A stretch of 9,347 nt of DNA from Darwinibacter acetoxidans_A (GTDB lineage: Bacteria; Bacillota; Limnochordia; Darwinibacteriales; Darwinibacteriaceae). The stretch covers positions 1-9,347 of the forward strand of contig JBHGWS010000038.1 in assembly GCA_041936745.1 (NCBI GenBank), in the 5' to 3' direction. Each line of letters starts with the position of its first letter. The stretch's first letter is position 1. Position numbers and translations under genes: made by a program. The notes beneath the pieces were generated by a model. The model ran no database searches. It was not told the origin of the DNA and worked only from the letters and a program-made list of their open reading frames with translations. Below, piece by piece: positions 6,911 through 9,347 of the stretch.

Positions 6911-7687
6911 TTAGCCCCCTCCCAAAGCGAGAATTTCGTGGAAGTAGCGAAAGAGTAAGCCATCAAGGCTGAAAAGCTCGCTGACAATCAGAACAAAGGT
7001 AGGCAGGGCAAAAACGATTACCAAAAGCCCCACCGCTATTTTAATCGGAAAGCCGATGACAAAAACATTAATCTGGGGAACCGCCCGAATGACAATCCCC
7101 AGGCCTAAATCAGTTAAAAGAATAGTGGCAACTATGGGTAAAGCCAATTTAATGCCCAAAACAAAGACCTGCTGTATCAAATCCATAAACACGGGAAAAC
7201 TCGGTTCTAAATTTAAAGACTGCCCTAAAGGTAAGATAGCAAAAGACTTTGTCAGTGCTTTAAACAGCCAGAGGTGGGCATCCACCCCGAAAAAGATTAA
7301 GGTGGCAAAAACAAAATAGAACTGGGAAAACACGGGGATCTGGCCGCCTAAAGACGGATCAAAAACCGAAGCCATGCCAAAGCCCATCGGTGTATCCACG
7401 TAGTGGCCCGCAAAGGTTATTATGGCGAAAACCAAGATGACAACCAATGCCAAAAGCAGGCCGGCTGCCACTTCCTGCAGGGCGAGAAACATTAAAACTC
7501 CCGGCGACTCCAGATTTAAATTCCCCGCCAGGGGAGGCATGACGACTAGAGCGGCCAGCGCTGCTAAGCCGATTTTTGCTTGAATGGGTATGTTTCTCAT
7601 GTTAAAGACCGGGATAACTGCCAGGAAGGTGGCCAGCCGCACCAGCGCTAAGGCGAAGCGGACAAAATCAGTGAGAATAACCTCCAT
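6911..7687 (-). CDS. fliR: Flagellar export gate protein FliR
   Basis: FliR is one of the three membrane proteins (with FliP and FliQ) forming the helical export gate at the centre of the basal body. With the chosen start it has 258 residues, normal for the family. The sequence is almost wholly hydrophobic, with membrane segments at about 8-28, 37-55, 68-95, 120-145, 172-200 and 208-240. Conserved stretches include MGFGMASVFDP (101-111) and TDLGLGIVIRAVPQINVFVI (192-211). The start is ATG at 7687, because GGGGAGG (7694-7700) ends 6 bases upstream. An in-frame TTG two codons earlier (7693) would directly abut the ribosome binding site and is unlikely. The site overlaps the fliQ stop. Downstream, the stop codon touches the flhB start. 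Confidence 0.96.
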   Translation of the reverse strand: MEVILTDFVRFALALVRLATFLAVIPVFNMRNIPIQAKIGLAALAALVVMPPLAGNLNLESPGVLMFLALQEVAAGLLLALVVILVFAIITFAGHYVDTPMGFGMASVFDPSLGGQIPVFSQFYFVFATLIFFGVDAHLWLFKALTKSFAILPLGQSLNLEPSFPVFMDLIQQVFVLGIKLALPIVATILLTDLGLGIVIRAVPQINVFVIGFPIKIAVGLLVIVFALPTFVLIVSELFSLDGLLFRYFHEILALGGG

Positions 7688-7693
7688 AGGCAA

Positions 7694-7700
7694 CCTCCCC
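7694..7700 (-). promoter_or_regulatory. Ribosome binding site deciding the ATG start of fliR
   Basis: GGGGAGG begins within the fliQ stop codon and ends 6 bases before ATG 7687. It places the fliR start at the ATG and rules against the earlier TTG at 7693, which would have no spacing. Confidence 0.85.
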
Positions 7701-7969
7701 TACATGACATAATCGGGCAAATTACTCAACAGGCGCTGGGCAAAATCCACTAACACCTTAATCATCCAAGGGCCGAAGATAACAACGGAAACTAATACAG
7801 CCACAATCTTGGGGATAAAAGTCAGGGTTTGTTCCTGGATTTGGGTTGTGGCTTGAAAAATACTGACAAGCAAACCGACAAGCATGCCGATACCTAAAGC
7901 GGGGCCTGCTACCAAGAGGACGGTTAATACCGCTTCCCTGGCTAGGTTTATCACTGTTTGATCTGTCAT
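7700..7969 (-). CDS. fliQ: Flagellar export gate protein FliQ
   Basis: FliQ is a two-helix membrane protein, several copies of which pack around FliP/FliR in the export gate. It has 89 residues, exactly the usual size. Membrane segments are at about 13-38 and 51-76, separated by the conserved loop FQATTQIQEQTLTFIPKI (38-55), which identifies the family. The ATG at 7969 is preceded by AAGGA about 9 bases upstream within the 12-base gap after fliP. The gene sits between fliP and fliR as in nearly all flagellar and injectisome loci. No anomaly is seen. Confidence 0.97.
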   Translation of the reverse strand: MTDQTVINLAREAVLTVLLVAGPALGIGMLVGLLVSIFQATTQIQEQTLTFIPKIVAVLVSVVIFGPWMIKVLVDFAQRLLSNLPDYVM

Positions 7970-7981
7970 GCTTTCACATCC

Positions 7982-8683
7982 TTAATGGAAGCTGGCTAAC
8001 AGGGAGCGGACAATCAAATGCCAGCCGTCGACTAAGACGAATAGTAAGATCTTAAAAGGCAGCGAGATCATCACGGGCGGCAGCATCATCATGCCCATGC
8101 CCATTAAGGTACTGGCCACCACCATATCAATCACCAAAAAAGGTATAAATATGACAAATCCCAACTGGAAGGCGGTTTTCAATTCCGAAATCACAAAAGA
8201 TGGGATTAATGTCAACGTATCAACATCAGATGGTTCATTCGGCCGCTCTCCGCCGCGCATGGCAATAAACATTTCCAGGTCTTTTTCCCTGGTGTGCTGA
8301 AACATAAAGTCGCGGATTGGTTTTTGGCCCACTTCCCACATCTCCTCCAGGCTTAATTCCCCATCGAGATAAGGCAGTAGAGCATCACTGTAAACTGTGC
8401 CGAAGGACGGGCCCATAACAAAGGCGGTTAAAAATAAAGCGAGCCCGATCAAGACTTGGTTTGGCGGTACTTGGTTTGTGCCCAAGGCGTTGCGGATCAA
8501 CGAGAGGACAATTACGGTCCTGGTAAAGGAAGTCATTAAAATTAAGATTGCCGGCGCCAAACTTAAGACCGTCAAAAGAAACAGGATCTGTAAAGTTACA
8601 GCCACGTCAGCGGGGCTTTCCGCTAAGCCAAGCCCAATATCAATGCTGGGTAGGGGTATTGCCGCCTGCAAAAAGATGCTCAA
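7982..8683 (-). CDS. fliP: Flagellar export gate protein FliP
   Basis: FliP forms the pentameric core of the export gate pore. With a TTG start at 8683 it has 233 residues. The start is set by GAGGAGG at 8691-8697 (7-base spacing) and by overlap with the fliO stop as TTGA. Extending further upstream would add charged residues that read through fliO. Hydrophobic segments are at about 31-51, 76-94, 168-190 and 200-219. SLAPAILILMTSFTR (41-55), RNALGTNQVPPNQ (64-76) and the methionine-rich MGMGMMMLPP (194-203), corresponding to the pore-gating methionine loop of the family, make the identity certain. The N-terminus (MSIFLQAAIPLPSIDIGLGL) lacks the basic residues and hydrophobic core of the cleavable signal peptide known from enteric FliP. 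The protein may therefore insert without one. Confidence 0.95.
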   Translation of the reverse strand: MSIFLQAAIPLPSIDIGLGLAESPADVAVTLQILFLLTVLSLAPAILILMTSFTRTVIVLSLIRNALGTNQVPPNQVLIGLALFLTAFVMGPSFGTVYSDALLPYLDGELSLEEMWEVGQKPIRDFMFQHTREKDLEMFIAMRGGERPNEPSDVDTLTLIPSFVISELKTAFQLGFVIFIPFLVIDMVVASTLMGMGMMMLPPVMISLPFKILLFVLVDGWHLIVRSLLASFH

Positions 8684-8958
8684 GTAGCTGCCTCCTCTGT
8701 CTCGATTTTTGGCGTGATCTGTTTCTGCTCTAAAACTGTGATCGATTGGGCGGTTACACCCAAAAGCATTTTTTCGCCTTCCCACTCCACAACATACAAG
8801 GCCTTATTGGCGCCTAAGGGAATAATTTCTTTGACCGCAGCACTTTGGCCCACAATCTGCCTTTTCGCGTACCAACGTGTGACATAAATTAGCACCGGGA
8901 TTAAAATACCTAAGGCAATTACGACTTTGAATAGCCCCCATAAAATATCGCCGTCCAA
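8680..8958 (-). CDS. fliO: Flagellar biosynthesis protein FliO
   Basis: FliO is a small bitopic membrane protein that helps assemble the FliP ring of the export gate. It has 92 residues: an N-terminal membrane segment at about 5-26 (ILWGLFKVVIALGILIPVLI), then a basic stop-transfer stretch (RWYAKRQ, 28-34). A small cytoplasmic beta-rich domain follows (VKEIIPLGANKALYVVEWEG at about 42-61), the FliO pattern (FliZ in Bacillus). The start is TTG at 8958: the codon just before it is an in-frame stop, and the first later candidate (GTG at residue 22) would destroy the membrane segment. AAGGTG at 8965-8970 gives 6-base spacing. The 3' end overlaps fliP by TTGA. FliO is poorly conserved in sequence; position immediately before fliP plus topology makes the call firm. 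Confidence 0.9.
   Translation of the reverse strand: MDGDILWGLFKVVIALGILIPVLIYVTRWYAKRQIVGQSAAVKEIIPLGANKALYVVEWEGEKMLLGVTAQSITVLEQKQITPKIETEEAAT
8691..8697 (-). promoter_or_regulatory. Ribosome binding site deciding the TTG start of fliP
   Basis: GAGGAGG inside the 3' end of fliO lies 7 bases upstream of the TTG at 8683. It is one of the strongest sites in the window and fixes the start of fliP at a non-ATG codon overlapping the fliO stop. Confidence 0.85.
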
Positions 8959-8964
8959 TCATTT

Positions 8965-8970
8965 CACCTT
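8965..8970 (-). promoter_or_regulatory. Ribosome binding site for the TTG start of fliO
   Basis: AAGGTG overlaps the last base of the fliN stop codon and lies 6 bases from TTG 8958. An out-of-frame ATG at 8962-8960 lies between the site and the true start but is only 2 bases from the site, which is too close for normal initiation. Confidence 0.7.
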
Positions 8971-9347
8971 CAGTCGTTGGGAATTCTTTCCGCTGCCGGG
9001 ACGATTTCCAGAACCCGTACTCCAAAATGTTCGTCCAAGACCACAACTTCTCCTTTGGCAACCGGATTTTTATTGACAAAAACATCTACAGCTTCACCGG
9101 CATGCCTCTCCAGGGGAATTACAGTTTTGGGTTTCAGCTCTAAAAGTTCATTTAAGGTTAACTCAACTTGGCCTAATTCTACCTCGACCAGGAGATCTAT
9201 GTCTTCAACCAGAGTGATGGGATGTGCTTCCGCGGCGTGGCTTGGCAGATCCAAGGGTAAAAAGGCCGCTTCTGTCACCGGTGAAGTGCATTTTTTGATG
9301 ACACTGCCTCTTTTTGGCCTGCCGGCCCCCAGAGGTGCAGCTGGCGT
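8970..9347 (-). CDS. fliN: Flagellar motor switch protein FliN/FliY, C-terminal part (partial)
   Basis: This is a component of the cytoplasmic C-ring that sets rotation direction and helps dock export cargo. The gene is cut by the right edge: the frame is open from the first complete codon (9347-9345) to the TGA at 8972-8970, giving 125 visible residues. Visible residues about 1-45 (TPAAPLGAGRPKRG...) are a Pro/Ala/Gly-rich linker. Residues about 48-120 form the SpoA (surface presentation of antigens) domain, with DIDLLVEVELGQVELTLNEL, IPLERHAGEAVDVFVN and the terminal GVRVLEIVP. A GTG at 9278 in the linker has no ribosome binding site and should not be taken as the start. A short FliN or a long FliY with an N-terminal CheC-like phosphatase domain are both possible, because the distinguishing part is outside the window. 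Unlike Bacillus, no cheY separates it from fliO. Confidence 0.9.
   Translation of the reverse strand, partial: TPAAPLGAGRPKRGSVIKKCTSPVTEAAFLPLDLPSHAAEAHPITLVEDIDLLVEVELGQVELTLNELLELKPKTVIPLERHAGEAVDVFVNKNPVAKGEVVVLDEHFGVRVLEIVPAAERIPND

Noticed and set aside
7688..7693. FliR starting at TTG 7693
   Set aside because: The ribosome binding site GGGGAGG ends immediately before the TTG, leaving no spacing; ATG 7687 has the correct 6 bases.
8684..8785. Longer FliP starting at GTG 8785
   Set aside because: It would overlap fliO by over 100 bases and add a charged, non-signal-like extension. GAGGAGG before TTG 8683 gives a better start.
1568..9178. Many short plus-strand copies of CCTAAA/CTAAAAG
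   Set aside because: They read on the coding strand as frequent Leu codons (CTT TTA, TTA GG-) in membrane proteins; they are not regularly spaced and show no repeat unit.
8970..9278. FliN as a complete 102-residue protein starting at GTG 9278
   Set aside because: There is no ribosome binding site before the GTG, and the frame stays open with linker-like sequence to the window edge, so the gene is truncated by the window.

Overview
The window is the distal part of a large flagellar operon, read entirely from the minus strand (right to left). It encodes the core of the flagellar type III export apparatus followed by its positioning and regulatory genes. Strong G-rich ribosome binding sites before nearly every gene, a Bacillus-type FliA/SigD, and a gene order close to the Bacillus fla/che operon (fliY-fliO-fliP-fliQ-fliR-flhB-flhA-flhF-flhG ... 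sigD-swrB) point to a motile Firmicute. The flhG-PilZ-fliA arrangement without chemotaxis genes between them suggests an anaerobic Clostridia-type lineage. That placement is inferred from gene order and sequence style, not from a database search.

Layout from right (operon-upstream) to left. A 5'-truncated switch protein (FliN/FliY, SpoA domain) enters from the right edge. The export-gate genes fliO, fliP, fliQ, fliR, flhB and flhA follow. Then come the SRP-type GTPase flhF and its partner MinD-like ATPase flhG. A PilZ-domain, YcgR-like c-di-GMP receptor gene comes next, followed by fliA (flagellar sigma factor), an unrecognised 91-residue highly charged protein, and the first 35 codons of a single-pass membrane protein in the position of Bacillus swrB, cut by the left edge. 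Genes overlap or are separated by at most about 21 bases, so no room is left for internal promoters or terminators outside coding sequence. There is no gene-free stretch of 300 bases.

How it fits together: FliP, FliQ and FliR form the export gate, with FliO aiding assembly. FlhB switches substrate specificity through its self-cleaving NPTH site. FlhA supplies the large cytoplasmic docking ring. FlhF and FlhG set flagellar number and location. The PilZ protein can couple c-di-GMP to motility, and FliA drives late flagellar genes. The genes are intact apart from the two cut by the window edges.

No clearly new system is visible. The items most worth a second look are the 91-residue FliA-linked charged protein, the PilZ gene embedded between flhG and fliA, the repeated use of TTG starts overlapping the previous stop as TTGA, a FliP without an evident signal peptide, and a terminator-like hairpin facing the opposite direction to the operon near the left end.
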